A stretch of DNA of 47,743 nucleotides from UBA4656 sp002405525 (GCA_036723735.1 DAIMGT010000023.1:1-47743), one strand, 5' to 3'. Shown: positions 32,776 through 42,234, numbered from the stretch's first letter. Program-made: numbers and translations. Notes: generated from the letters alone by a model not told the origin.

Positions 32776-34077
32776 CTAGCGGCCGCCGTGCGCCGGTCCG
32801 GGCGGGCCCGCCGCGGCCGTGCGCGGCGCGCCGCGCCGCGCGGGCGTTGCCTGGCGCGCGAGGCGATCGAGCCCCAGCCAGTCGCGCTCGTCGAGCCCGA
32901 GATAGGCGTCCAGCAGCGTCGGCAGCAGGCCGGAGGGCACCGCGGACTCGTTGTTCCACAGCAGCACCACGCCGAGATCGTGGTCGGGCAGCAGGGCCAA
33001 CGCCGCCCGATAGCCCTGCACCGCGCCGCCATGGAACACCACCCGATGGCCGGCATAGTCGTAGACGCGGAAGCCGAGCGCGTACTGTGCATCGCGCAGC
33101 CGCTCACGCCGCCACGGCACGCTGCGAATCTCGCCGGGAGTGGACACTTCCGGTGCGTGCAGGTCGGCCAGCAGTTCCGGCGGCAGCACCTCGGGCCGGT
33201 GGCCCAACTGGGCGAGCATCCACAGCGCCATGTCGCTTACGCTGGCGTTGGCGCCGGCGGCCGGCATCACCCGGTAGTAGGTTTCCTTCGGCCGCACCGG
33301 GCGGAAGCCCTTCGCGCCGCGCACGTGTGGTCGCGCGTAGTCGCCGCTGGCTTCGAGCGCGTCGCGGCCGAAGGTGGCATCGGACATCCCCAGCGGATGG
33401 AACAGGCGACGCTCGACTTCGTAGCTGTAGAAGCGACCGGTCGCCGCGAAGGCGATGTCGCCGGCCAGGCTGAAGGCGATGTTCTGATAGGCATAGCAGT
33501 CGCCGGGCGCACACGACAGTGGCAGTTCGCGCAGCCGGTGAACCAGCAATGGGTAGGCTTCGTTCGCCTCCAGCACCCGGTCGAGGGCGTTGTACGGCAG
33601 GCCGACACGATGGCTCAGCAAATCGCGCAGCGTTACGCGGGTCGCGGCGTGGCTGTCGCTGAGTTCGAACATCGGTACCAGGTCCTGCACCGGCTCGTCC
33701 CAGTCCACGAAGCCGTCGCGCACCAGCAGGGCGAGCGTGGTCGACGCGAAGCCCTTGGACAGCGATGCGACCCTGAACGCCGTGCGTTCGTCGAGCGGCG
33801 TCTGGCGCAGCGCATCGCCGACCCCGAGTCCGCGCTGGCTGACCACCTCCCCGCGATGCACCACCGCCACCCCGAGTCCGACCAACAGTCCGGTTTCCAT
33901 CACGCGGTCGGTGTCGCGCTCGAACCGCTCCAGGATGCGGGCGAATTGCGCCGCGTCATGTCCCGGCGCCGGCGTTTCGACGCGCTCGGGGGGCGGCGGC
34001 GGCTTCGGGTCTGCACATCGACCCGCGGCCGGGGCGCACGCCAGCAGCATCGCCGCGATGACTCGCCAAACCATCAT
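32776..34077 (-). CDS. Secreted serine hydrolase, beta-lactamase/penicillin-binding-protein fold (class C-like)
   Basis: 433 residues with an export signal; LLAC at 11-14 could be a lipobox, which would make it a lipoprotein. The active-site Ser is S105 in SLSK (SxxK, with K108). The second motif is YQN (about 197-199) in CYAYQNIAF, and HGG (about 363-365) takes the place of KTG. The fold is shared by class C beta-lactamases, D-alanyl-D-alanine carboxypeptidases and esterases such as EstB; the HGG motif favours a non-lactamase peptidase or esterase. Substrate unknown. The C-terminus ends in a Pro/Arg/Ala-rich tail. Confidence 0.87.
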   Translation of the reverse strand: MMVWRVIAAMLLACAPAAGRCADPKPPPPPERVETPAPGHDAAQFARILERFERDTDRVMETGLLVGLGVAVVHRGEVVSQRGLGVGDALRQTPLDERTAFRVASLSKGFASTTLALLVRDGFVDWDEPVQDLVPMFELSDSHAATRVTLRDLLSHRVGLPYNALDRVLEANEAYPLLVHRLRELPLSCAPGDCYAYQNIAFSLAGDIAFAATGRFYSYEVERRLFHPLGMSDATFGRDALEASGDYARPHVRGAKGFRPVRPKETYYRVMPAAGANASVSDMALWMLAQLGHRPEVLPPELLADLHAPEVSTPGEIRSVPWRRERLRDAQYALGFRVYDYAGHRVVFHGGAVQGYRAALALLPDHDLGVVLLWNNESAVPSGLLPTLLDAYLGLDERDWLGLDRLARQATPARRGAPRTAAAGPPGPAHGGR

Positions 34078-34107
34078 GCTAAGCTCGAAGTCGCGGCATC
34101 GGCCGCG

Positions 34108-34113
34108 ATTGTA
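34108..34113 (-). promoter_or_regulatory. Possible -10 element of the serine hydrolase gene
   Basis: The minus strand reads CCTACAATCG; TACAAT lies about 30 bp before the hydrolase start. The same core is found before the GST gene. No clear -35 is present. Confidence 0.35.
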
Positions 34114-34210
34114 GGGCCGGCGCCGCCTCGACGCGCGGGGTCGTGCGGCCCCTGTTCAGCAAGTCCCGGGCCACGGCGTGCGTCCGCCGGGTCCGATTCG
34201 GAGGCATCGC

Positions 34211-34798
34211 ATGACGAGCTTGGTCATTCTGGCCCTCATCGCTGCGTTCGCGGTCTGGGTCATCGGCATCTACAACGGCCTGGTCGTGTCCCGCAACGGC
34301 TACAGGAACGCGTTTGCGCAGATCGACGTCCAGCTCACCCGCCGCCACGACCTGATCCCCAACCTGGTCGAAACCGCCAAGGGCTACATCAAGCATGAGC
34401 GGGAGACCCTCGAGGCGGTGATCGCCGCACGCAACGTCGCGGTAAGCGCACAGAAAACCGCGGCCGGCAACCCGGGCGACCCCGCGGCGATGGGCCAGCT
34501 GTCGGGCGCCGAGAACGCGCTCACCCAGACCATGGGGCGCCTGTTCGCGCTGGCCGAGGCCTATCCGGACCTGAAGGCCAACCAGAACATGATGCAGCTC
34601 TCGGAAGAACTCACCTCGACCGAGAACAAGGTGGCCTTCGCCCGTCAGGCCTACAACGACGCGGTGATGGCGTACAACAACAAGCGCGAGGTCTTCCCCA
34701 GCAGCATCGTCGCCAACCTGTTCAACTTCATCGCCGCCGCGCTGCTGGAAATCGAGAATCCTGCCAAGCGCGAGGTGCCGCAGGTGAAGTTCACCTGA
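34211..34798 (+). CDS. lemA: LemA family protein
   Basis: 195 residues. One N-terminal membrane helix (SLVILALIAAFAVWVIGIYN) is followed by the family signature: VSRNGYRNAFAQIDVQLTRR, HDLIPNLVETAKGYIKHERE and LEAVIAARN, then a four-helix bundle with LSEELTSTENKVAFARQAYN, YNNKREVFPSS and the C-terminal half. The N-terminus is expected outside and the helical domain in the cytoplasm or periplasm depending on the member. GGAGG lies 7 bases before the ATG. It is paired with an M48 protease gene, a widespread arrangement in Proteobacteria. Confidence 0.95.
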   Translation: MTSLVILALIAAFAVWVIGIYNGLVVSRNGYRNAFAQIDVQLTRRHDLIPNLVETAKGYIKHERETLEAVIAARNVAVSAQKTAAGNPGDPAAMGQLSGAENALTQTMGRLFALAEAYPDLKANQNMMQLSEELTSTENKVAFARQAYNDAVMAYNNKREVFPSSIVANLFNFIAAALLEIENPAKREVPQVKFT

Positions 34799-34849
34799 GC
34801 AACGCTGCGCCGCGCGACCGCCTGGCGCGCGCCGCGGATGCCGCAGCCG

Positions 34850-36784
34850 ATGGACTTCTTCGCCCAGCAAGCGCTCGCCCGCGGCCAGAGCCGCCGGCTG
34901 GTGGTGCTGTTCGTGGTCGCGGTGGCCTGCATCGCCGCGTCCATCGCCGTGGTGCTGATGCTGGTGCTCGACCTCGGGCTGGCTTCGGCGCAGCGGGCCG
35001 CGGCCGGCACCACCCTGTTCTCGCGCCATGCGGCCGCCGGCGGGGTCGCCGCAGCCGTGACCTTGCTGGTGATCGTCATCGCCAGTGCGTTCAAGGTCGC
35101 GCGACTGCGCGGCGGCGGCGCGGTGGTGGCGCGCGAACTCGGCGGCAGCCTGGTGCCGTCGGACACGCGGGACCACCGCCTGCGCCGCCTGCGCAACGTG
35201 GTCGAGGAAATCGCGATTGCCTCCGGCGTGCCGGTGCCGGAGATCTACGTGCTGGAGCAGGAGCCCGGCATCAATGCCTTCGCGGCCGGCTGGAGTCCGG
35301 CGGATGCCGCCGTGGCGGTGACCGCCGGCGCGCTCGAGCATCTCGACCGCGACGAACTGCAGGGTGTCGTCGCGCACGAGTTCAGCCACATCCTCAACGG
35401 CGACATGCGCCTCAACATCAGGCTGATGGGCCTGCTGTTCGGCATTCTCGTGATCGGCATCGCCGCGCGCGAGGTGCTGCTGCGCTCGCGCGGCAGCGGG
35501 CGCGACGGCGCGGCGCTGCTGCTGGTCGCATTGGGGATCATGATCATCGGCTACGTGGGCCTGTTCTTCGGCCGCCTGATCAAGGCCGGCGTGTCGCGGC
35601 AGCGCGAGTTCCTCGCCGACGCGTCGGCGGTGCAGTTCACCCGCCAGAACCAGGGTATCGCGGGCGCGCTGAAGAAGATCGCGGCGAACGCCGAAGGCTC
35701 GCAGCTCGCCGCGCACGACGGCGAGGAGATCAGCCACATGCTGTTCGGCGATGGGGTCGGCTATTCCCGTCTGTTCGCCACCCATCCGCCGCTGGTCGAA
35801 CGGATCCGCCGCCTCGACCGCGGCTTCGACCCGCGCGAACTGGCGCGGATGGCGCGCGCCGCCGGCGCGGGCGGCAGCGGGGGGGCGGAGTCCGCTCCGG
35901 TGAGCCGGCTCGCCGGCGTCGCGGCGGACGTGGTGCCGCCGCTGCCGCGCGCCGACGCTCGGGTGAAGCTCTCGCCCGGCGCTGTGGCGCGCCAGGTCGG
36001 CAATCCCGGCGCCGACGACTTCCGGTCGGCCGCCGCGATCGCCGCCGCCATTCCCGACGACCTGCGCGACCTCGCGCATGCCGCCGAACACGCCGTGCCG
36101 CTGGTGCTCGCGTTGGCCGTCGACGGGGCGCCGGGCACGGCTGACGCGCAGCTGACGCGCGTCGAGGCGGTGTTCGACATCGCGCTGGCCGAGGAGGCGC
36201 GCGCGTTGCGCGGGCGTGTGGCGGACCTCCATCCGCTGCAGCGCCTGCCGCTGGCGGCGATGGCTTTCCCGCTGCTGCGCCGCAGGCCGCGCCCGTGGCT
36301 GCTCCGATTCGCGGTCCTGCTGGAAGAGCTGGCGCGGCTCGATGGCGTGGTGCAACTGCCCGAGTACTGCCTGCTGCGGATGGTGCGCACCCAGGTCGAG
36401 GACGCGATGGACCCGCCGCAAGGCGGGCGGGTGGGCCGCCGCCGCGCGGCCGAGGTCAAGGCTGAGGTCGGCACGCTGCTGGCCGTGCTCGCGCGCTCCG
36501 GCAATCCGGACGGCGAGGCCGCGCGTCGCGCCTATCTGGCGGGCATCCTGCAGGTGTTCCCCACCGGTGCGCCCGGCTATGCGCCGCCAGCGGCCTGGGC
36601 CGAGGCGCTGGACCGGGTCTGGCCCGCGCTGGACCGGCTCAACCCGGCGAGCAAGGCCCTGCTGGTGGAGGGACTGGCCCGCACCGTCACCCACGACGGG
36701 CGCTGCGCGCTGTCCGAGGCCGAGCTGCTGCGCACCGTATGCGCCGCGCTGCACTGCCCGCTGCCGCCGCAACTCGCTGCGTGA
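34850..36784 (+). CDS. M48 family membrane metalloprotease (HtpX-like, long form) with LemA
   Basis: About 644 residues. Two N-terminal membrane helices (about 20-45 and 65-85) precede the catalytic domain. Zinc site HEFSH (about 176-180, with the family VVAHEFSHILNGDM) and the third ligand in SRQREFLADASAVQF are intact. Two more hydrophobic segments lie between. A C-terminal extension of about 300 residues (from about 340) is not found in HtpX but is usual in LemA-linked members. Family members start MDFF, so I chose 34850 over the ATG four codons upstream (34838). It follows lemA by 51 bp. The substrates are unknown; a role in membrane protein quality control is inferred. Confidence 0.9.
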   Translation: MDFFAQQALARGQSRRLVVLFVVAVACIAASIAVVLMLVLDLGLASAQRAAAGTTLFSRHAAAGGVAAAVTLLVIVIASAFKVARLRGGGAVVARELGGSLVPSDTRDHRLRRLRNVVEEIAIASGVPVPEIYVLEQEPGINAFAAGWSPADAAVAVTAGALEHLDRDELQGVVAHEFSHILNGDMRLNIRLMGLLFGILVIGIAAREVLLRSRGSGRDGAALLLVALGIMIIGYVGLFFGRLIKAGVSRQREFLADASAVQFTRQNQGIAGALKKIAANAEGSQLAAHDGEEISHMLFGDGVGYSRLFATHPPLVERIRRLDRGFDPRELARMARAAGAGGSGGAESAPVSRLAGVAADVVPPLPRADARVKLSPGAVARQVGNPGADDFRSAAAIAAAIPDDLRDLAHAAEHAVPLVLALAVDGAPGTADAQLTRVEAVFDIALAEEARALRGRVADLHPLQRLPLAAMAFPLLRRRPRPWLLRFAVLLEELARLDGVVQLPEYCLLRMVRTQVEDAMDPPQGGRVGRRRAAEVKAEVGTLLAVLARSGNPDGEAARRAYLAGILQVFPTGAPGYAPPAAWAEALDRVWPALDRLNPASKALLVEGLARTVTHDGRCALSEAELLRTVCAALHCPLPPQLAA

Positions 36785-36796
36785 GTGGGTCCGGCC

Positions 36797-39169
36797 TCAG
36801 AGGCGCACGAAGCGCGCCCAGAAACCGCAGTGCTCGTCGCGGTAGCCGACGCGCAGCGCGATCGCAGCGGCGTTGAACTCCAGCCCGAGCTGCGCGGCCG
36901 CCGGGTGGCGCGGCCAGGCCGGTACGCCGGCCGCGTCCGGCACGCCGTCGGTCGCGAAGTCGACCCATAGGCGCTGCAAGGCATCGCCCAGCGCGCGCAG
37001 AGACGGCGGCTGTCCGGCGAGGTCGGTGAACAGAAATGGGATCTCGATCGCGTGGAAGGCGCCGAGTTCCGGTGAGGTCGGCAGCGACTGCGTGAAGTAG
37101 TACGCATAGACCGGGTTGCCGCGAGCCGCGTGGTCGCGCGCGACCCGCGCCACCGGGCAGATGAAGGCGACGTCGGTGTTGATCGCGGTCCACGCCCGCC
37201 ACAGCGGCTGGTACGCGGAGGCCGGGTATTGCGCCAGCACCAGGTTGGCGATGGGTGCTGCGCGCGCGCGGACCAGCGCCTCGTATGCGGCCACCGTCGT
37301 CGGCCGCTGCGCGACCGGCACCAGGGTCGTCGCCTCGTCCTCGTTGACGCCGACCATCAGCGGCACCGGCGCCGCGCTGCCGTCGGCCAGCGCGGTGCCC
37401 GGGCTGCGGCTGAGCGCGAATCCGTCGACGATCTCGTCGTAGCCCTCGCCGGTGCCGGCGAAGCCGATCGAGCCCTCGGCCGCGGCGAGGATGTCCGCCA
37501 CCGCTTTGCCGCGCAGGCAGGTGCGCCCCTCGGCGCCGGTGGCCGTGCAGCCCAGACGCTGCTTGATGCGCTCGCCCTGGGCGACCGCCGGTTCGATGGT
37601 GCCCGCCCCCGTCAGCAGCAGGCGCGAGGTCGCATCGCAGGGGCCGCTCTGGGTGATCGCGCGCGCGAAAAGCCCGCGCGCCAGCGGTGTGGCGAGTAGG
37701 GCGCAGACGCTGACCGCGCCCGCGCTTTCGCCGAAGATCGTCACGCGCGACGGGTCGCCGCCGAAGCGGGCGATGTTGTCACGCACCCAGCGCAGTGCCG
37801 CGACCTGGTCCAGCAGCCCGTAGTTGCCGGCCGCGGGCTGGTCGGGATGCTCGCCGATGAAGTCGCGGATCGCGGCATAGCCGAGCGCGCCGAGGCGGTA
37901 GTTGACCGACACCAGCACCACGCCGCGGCGCGCGAACCGGCTGCCGTCATAGATCGGCAGGCCGTTGAGTTCCTCCGCCGATCCGCCCTGCACGTGGCCG
38001 CCGCCGTGGATCCACACCATCACCGGCCGACGATCCCCCGCCTGCGCGGCGTCCGGCGACCAGACGTTGAGCGTGAGGCAGTCCTCGTCCTGCACGGTCG
38101 GCGCGCTGGCGAAGAATCCCTGCCCCGGCGACTGCGGACAGGCCGGGCCGAAGCGGGTCGCCGCAAGCACGCGATCGCGCGCCGGCGGCGGCTGCGGCGC
38201 GCGCCAGCGCAGCGCACCCACCGGCGCGGCGGCGAACGGCACGCCGCGCCAGGCCGTGGTGGCGGCGGCGTCGGCCGCGCCGGCGACGATGCCTTCGCGG
38301 GTCACCGCCGTGCGCGGCGGCGCGATCGCATCGGAGATTCGCACCAGCGGTCCCATGCGCCGCCACACCCCGCCCGCCGGCCCCGGATCGCGGGCGTCGA
38401 GGTCGATCCGGTTGCCGGTCGCCTCCGGCAGCGGCGCGACCAGCGACAGTGAGACCGACCCGGCGTCGCGCAACTGGCGCGGCGCGCCGGGACAGGTGCG
38501 GCAGTAGCCGCGGTACGACGCCAGTCGTGCCTCGACGCGGAAGGCGTCGAACCCCGCCTGCGCCAGGTTCCAGCGCGGCTCGCCCGCGGCGTCGTAGGCG
38601 TAGAGCAGGGCGACCGCGGCGCGCGCGCCGGGCAGGTCGACGAAGTAGGTGGTCAGCCCCCAGCCGGCGTCGGCGGCTCCGCCCCACCACGTGCCGTCCA
38701 TCGCGGATACCGGCGTGACCGGTTCCGGCAGCAGCGGCTCGACGCACCAGCGGATGCGCTCGCCGTCGATCGTCGCCTCGAAGTCGGCCAGCCGGGCGGC
38801 GCCAGGGCGCGACTCGCCGGCCGCGCACGGCGGGGCGCCGCCGGCCGTTCCGAAGCGCAGGCGCAGGCTGCCGGCCGTGCGCGGCTGCGCGTCCGGCCGC
38901 TCAGGCGTGCCGGCGTTGCGGAAGCGCAGCAGTGGCGCATCCAGCGTGTCGCCGGCGGGCACGCCCTGGGCCAGGAACCACTCCGGCTCGCCGGCCGCAT
39001 CAAAGGTGTAGAAGATGACGCCCAGCGCGTCGCCGTAGCGCTGCACGTCCAGTCCGTGGCCGTCGCGGGTGCGGTCGAACCATGGCCCGGTGCGCGGCTG
39101 AGCCTGAGCGCCCGGGACGGCGCACAGGGCGAGCAGCAGGGCGAGTACCGGGGAGAGCGCGGCGCGCAT
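36797..39169 (-). CDS. Secreted type-B carboxylesterase with N-terminal duplicated Trp/Gly-rich module
   Basis: 790 residues. The signal peptide (MRAALSPVLALLLALCAVPG) is followed by two copies of a beta-rich module: GPWFDRTRDGHGLDVQRYGD (28-47) with YTFDAAGEPEWFLAQG, and GTWWGGAADAGWGLTTYFVD (159-178) with YAYDAAGEPRWNLAQ. The carboxylesterase domain (about 283-780) has the oxyanion-hole HGGG (388-391), nucleophile S482 in GESAG, EDCLTLNVW and a downstream GAFHAIEIPFLF with the catalytic His. Type-B esterases hydrolyse ester substrates; which one is unknown. The module is known from secreted proteins of Xanthomonadales. The frame is open upstream, but only this ATG gives a signal peptide. 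It converges with the M48 gene, 12 bp away. Confidence 0.9.
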   Translation of the reverse strand: MRAALSPVLALLLALCAVPGAQAQPRTGPWFDRTRDGHGLDVQRYGDALGVIFYTFDAAGEPEWFLAQGVPAGDTLDAPLLRFRNAGTPERPDAQPRTAGSLRLRFGTAGGAPPCAAGESRPGAARLADFEATIDGERIRWCVEPLLPEPVTPVSAMDGTWWGGAADAGWGLTTYFVDLPGARAAVALLYAYDAAGEPRWNLAQAGFDAFRVEARLASYRGYCRTCPGAPRQLRDAGSVSLSLVAPLPEATGNRIDLDARDPGPAGGVWRRMGPLVRISDAIAPPRTAVTREGIVAGAADAAATTAWRGVPFAAAPVGALRWRAPQPPPARDRVLAATRFGPACPQSPGQGFFASAPTVQDEDCLTLNVWSPDAAQAGDRRPVMVWIHGGGHVQGGSAEELNGLPIYDGSRFARRGVVLVSVNYRLGALGYAAIRDFIGEHPDQPAAGNYGLLDQVAALRWVRDNIARFGGDPSRVTIFGESAGAVSVCALLATPLARGLFARAITQSGPCDATSRLLLTGAGTIEPAVAQGERIKQRLGCTATGAEGRTCLRGKAVADILAAAEGSIGFAGTGEGYDEIVDGFALSRSPGTALADGSAAPVPLMVGVNEDEATTLVPVAQRPTTVAAYEALVRARAAPIANLVLAQYPASAYQPLWRAWTAINTDVAFICPVARVARDHAARGNPVYAYYFTQSLPTSPELGAFHAIEIPFLFTDLAGQPPSLRALGDALQRLWVDFATDGVPDAAGVPAWPRHPAAAQLGLEFNAAAIALRVGYRDEHCGFWARFVRL

Positions 39170-39487
39170 GGATCGAGGGTGGCGATGCGGAACGCCGGCG
39201 TCAACGCCCGCCGGCGGAATCGGTTGACGCGCGTGGCGTTGACAGGGACCGGGGCGAGGCCCTGTTCCGGCGAGCGATGCCAGGCGCCATTCCGGCCCCG
39301 CCACGGACCCGGCCAAGCCTGCGCTGTTCGGGTGCCGGCCAGTCCGACCCGACGCCGGCCCGCGCACGGCGCGCGCGGGCGGCCGTCGTTGCGCGGGCCC
39401 TCGGAGCCTCGGAATCATGAACTTGCGTGCATGACCCGCGCGCGGGCCATCCATGGCCTGTTCGATAGGCTGGTTCTTGACAGCCTC
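39170..39487. other. 318-bp intergenic region upstream of the carboxylesterase
   Basis: No gene seen. GCGTCAAC (39198-39205) and GTTGACGC (39223-39230) form a perfect 8-bp inverted repeat, and GTTGACAG follows at 39238-39245, so three TTGAC/GTCAA motifs lie within 50 bp of each other and 30-80 bp before the esterase start. They could be an operator or -35-like elements. A 6-bp hairpin (ACAGGG/CCCTGT) is at about 39242-39265. Confidence 0.35.
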
Positions 39488-41065
39488 TCAGGCCGCCAGC
39501 ACGAGGTCGCCGGCCCGCTCGGCGATCATCACCGTCGGCGCGTTGGTGTTGCCGCCGATCAGCCGCGGCATCACCGAGGCATCGACCACGCGCAGCGCGG
39601 CGACGCCGTTGACCCGCAGTTGCGGATCGACCACGGCCCGCGCGTCCGCGCCCATGCGGCAGGTTCCGACCGGGTGGTAGATCGTCTCGGCCTTGCGGCG
39701 CACGAAATCGGCCAGCGCGGCATCGTCGCGCGCGTCCTCGCCGGGGAAGATCTCTCCGGCCTGCCAGTCCCTGAAGGCCGGCTGCTGCAGGATGCGCCGC
39801 GACAGGCGCACGGCCTCGATCAGCACCCGGAGGTCGAATCCCTGCGGGTCGCCGAGGTAGTTGGCATGGATGCGAACCTTCGCTGCCGGGTCGGCAGAGG
39901 CCAGCGCCACGCGTCCCCGCGACAGCGGCCGCAGCGCGCAGGCGTGCAGGGTGTAGCCGTGGCCGGGGAGGCGCTGCCGGCCATGGTCTTCGAGCATGGC
40001 CGGGACGAAGTGGAACTGGATGTCCGGGCGCTCGTCGGGCGCAAGGTCCGAGCGCACGAAGCCACCGCTCTCGGCCACGTTGCTGGTGCCGATCCCGCGC
40101 CGGTGCAGGTAGTACTCCCACGCCACCGCGAGGTCGTTGGTGTGGTCGTAGGTCACGTCGCGGCTGCAGCGGTGGATCGTGCAGGCGTCGAGGTGGTCGT
40201 GCAGGTTGGCGCCGACTTCCGGCGACTCGGCCGCCATGGCAATTCCGTGGCGGCGCAGCTCGTCGGCAGGGCCGATGCCGGAGAGCAACAGCAGCTGCGG
40301 CGAATTCAGCGCGCCGCCGCACAGCAGCACCTCGCGCGCGGCCTCGGCGCGGACCACGGAGCCACGATGCGAGTACTCGACCCCGACCGCGCGGGCCCCG
40401 TCGAGCAGTACGCGCCGCGCCAGGGCACCGGTGACCACGATCAGGTTGGAGCGCCCGCGCGCCGGGGTGAGGTATCCCGCCGCGGTGCTGCAGCGCGCGC
40501 CGCCCTTCTGCGTGACCTGGTAGTAGCCGAAGCCGTCCTGCCGCGCGCCGTTGAAGTCGCCGTTCGATCCGAAGCCGGCTTCGGCGCTGGCGGCGAGGAA
40601 CACGTCGCTGAGCGGATTGTGGTGGCGCAGGTCGTCGACATTGAGCGGGCCACCGGTGCCGTGGAAGGCGTCCGCGCCGCGCTCGTTGTGCTCGGCGCGC
40701 TTGAAGTAAGGCAGGACCGACGCCCAGTCCCAGCCGGTCGCGCCCAGCGCCGCCCACTCGTCGTAGTCCGCCCGGTGGCCGCGGATGTAGCACATGGCGT
40801 TGATCGAGCTCGACCCGCCGAGCACCTTGCCGCGCGGCCACCACAGCCGGCGGTTGCCGAGGTGCGGCTCCGGTTCGGTGCTGTAGTCCCAGTTCACGCC
40901 CTTCTTGCCGACCAGTTTCGCGATCCCGGCCGGCATGTGGATGAAGGGATGCCAGTCGCTCGGGCCGGCCTCCAGCAGCAGCACGCGGCGCGAAGGGTCG
41001 GACGAGAGCCGGTTGGCGAGCACGCAGCCGGCGGAGCCGGCGCCCACGATGATGTAGTCGTACAT
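39488..41065 (-). CDS. FAD-dependent GMC oxidoreductase (alcohol/choline dehydrogenase-like)
   Basis: 525 residues. The FAD-binding dinucleotide fold is IIVGAGSAGCVLANRLS (about 5-21) and the Glu binding ribose is in VLLLEAGPSDW. GMC signature 1 is WPRGKVLGGSSSINAMCYIR (about 76-95); signature 2 contains GALNSPQLLLLSGIGPADEL. The catalytic His is in YHPVGTCRMG near residue 470 and the second active-site residue is in GGNTNAPTVMIAERAGD (His/Asn pair). GMC enzymes oxidise alcohols, including choline, and pass electrons to oxygen or a quinone. No betaine aldehyde dehydrogenase or betI is adjacent, so the substrate is left open. Confidence 0.92.
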   Translation of the reverse strand: MYDYIIVGAGSAGCVLANRLSSDPSRRVLLLEAGPSDWHPFIHMPAGIAKLVGKKGVNWDYSTEPEPHLGNRRLWWPRGKVLGGSSSINAMCYIRGHRADYDEWAALGATGWDWASVLPYFKRAEHNERGADAFHGTGGPLNVDDLRHHNPLSDVFLAASAEAGFGSNGDFNGARQDGFGYYQVTQKGGARCSTAAGYLTPARGRSNLIVVTGALARRVLLDGARAVGVEYSHRGSVVRAEAAREVLLCGGALNSPQLLLLSGIGPADELRRHGIAMAAESPEVGANLHDHLDACTIHRCSRDVTYDHTNDLAVAWEYYLHRRGIGTSNVAESGGFVRSDLAPDERPDIQFHFVPAMLEDHGRQRLPGHGYTLHACALRPLSRGRVALASADPAAKVRIHANYLGDPQGFDLRVLIEAVRLSRRILQQPAFRDWQAGEIFPGEDARDDAALADFVRRKAETIYHPVGTCRMGADARAVVDPQLRVNGVAALRVVDASVMPRLIGGNTNAPTVMIAERAGDLVLAA

Positions 41066-41169
41066 GGTCGGGCCGGAAGAATGATGCGAGAGGCTAGTCG
41101 CGGTGGCTTAGAGTGATCGCTCCATCGCAGTGCAGCGTGACGCGACGCGGTGGGCCTGATCCACGCGGC

Positions 41170-41973
41170 TCAGGCGGTGGCCTCGACGGCGTCGCCGACT
41201 CGCAGGGTGCCGGTTCCGCGGGCGATGAGGTTGACCCCGAAGGTCACTCCGGACGCCGTGCGCCGGTAATGCTTGAGCGTCTGCAGCGGCTCGCCCGAAG
41301 GGTCGAAGGCGCCGTTCTCCGGGTCGACGGTAGTAAACACGCAGCGCGTGCAGGGTTTGGCCAGATCGAAGGCGATGCCGCCGATGCGGATGCGTCGCCA
41401 GCCGTCCTCGACGTGCGGCGCGGCGCCCTTTACCACCAGATTGGGGCGGAAGCGCGCCATCGGCACCGGGGCCGGGAGCCGCGCGTTGAGCGCATCGAGG
41501 CTGGACTGCCCGACCAGCAGTAGGGGGAAACCATCGGCGAAGCTGACCTCGTCGCCGGGTGCGGCGTATTGCGGCGACACCGGGCGGCGGGCTGCATCGT
41601 CCATGTGCACCAGCCGCACCGGGCGGCCGAGCGCCGACGACAGCCAGGCATCGGCTCCCGGTGCGACGCGGGCGGCGTCGACGGTGTCGCGCCAGACCAC
41701 CACCGGCATGCGCGGCGCATCCGGGGCGGGCGGCGCGACCGCGAGGTGCGGCAGCCCGGGCGCCGAGAGCACGAGGCCATCGCCCGCCGGCCGCGCCGCG
41801 ATCCGCACCAGTGCAGGCAGCTGGCGCCCGGTCAGGAAACGGCCCTCGGCATCGACCACCATCCAGCGGCGGTCGTGGGCCAGCCCGCGCGGTTCGACCA
41901 CGGCCTCGTCCAGCGCCAACGGCGCGCAGGACTTCAGCGGATGGATGGCGATGGCGGAAAGCTGCAGCGGCAT
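41170..41973 (-). CDS. MOSC domain protein (YcbX-like)
   Basis: 267 residues. The N-terminal MOSC beta-barrel domain (about 1-115, with LSAIAIHPLKSCAPLALDEA and GLAHDRRWMVVDAEGRFLTG) is followed by the MOSC domain. The molybdenum-cofactor-binding region AFDLAKPCTRCVFTTVDPEN contains Cys208 and Cys211. YcbX-type proteins reduce N-hydroxylated bases and other N-oxides in a Moco-dependent manner with a separate reductase; here no ferredoxin domain is fused. It is divergent from a small oxidoreductase-like gene, 45 bp away. The start matches the family. Confidence 0.9.
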   Translation of the reverse strand: MPLQLSAIAIHPLKSCAPLALDEAVVEPRGLAHDRRWMVVDAEGRFLTGRQLPALVRIAARPAGDGLVLSAPGLPHLAVAPPAPDAPRMPVVVWRDTVDAARVAPGADAWLSSALGRPVRLVHMDDAARRPVSPQYAAPGDEVSFADGFPLLLVGQSSLDALNARLPAPVPMARFRPNLVVKGAAPHVEDGWRRIRIGGIAFDLAKPCTRCVFTTVDPENGAFDPSGEPLQTLKHYRRTASGVTFGVNLIARGTGTLRVGDAVEATA

Positions 41974-42018
41974 GGGGGTCCCGACGCGGGCTCGACGTGC
42001 GGATCGTACCCTTGCCGG

Positions 42019-42186
42019 ATGGAAACGCCGCTGCCGCCCCGCCCCGAGCCGCCGCTGCCATCCGACTGCTGCGGCAACGGCTGCGCGCCCTGCGTCTGGG
42101 ACACCTACGCCGAGGCGCTCGCCGCATGGGAACGGGCTGGGCGCAGCGCCGGCGGCCCGGGGGCGGCCGCAGACGCTGGCGCCTGA
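42019..42186 (+). CDS. Small oxidoreductase-like (Cys-rich) protein
   Basis: 55 residues. After METPLPPRPEPPLPSD comes CCGNGCAPCVWDTYAEALAA, the short motif of the oxidoreductase-like domain also found in eukaryotic OXLD1. The four Cys residues could hold a metal or a disulfide. The remaining tail is low complexity. It lies between a MOSC protein gene (divergent) and a transporter gene (downstream, 48 bp). No Shine-Dalgarno is obvious. Function unknown. Confidence 0.65.
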   Translation: METPLPPRPEPPLPSDCCGNGCAPCVWDTYAEALAAWERAGRSAGGPGAAADAGA

Positions 42187-42234
42187 GCGTCGCTGCGGTT
42201 ACCGTCCGGCGTCGACCGACCGCGGAGCATCGCC

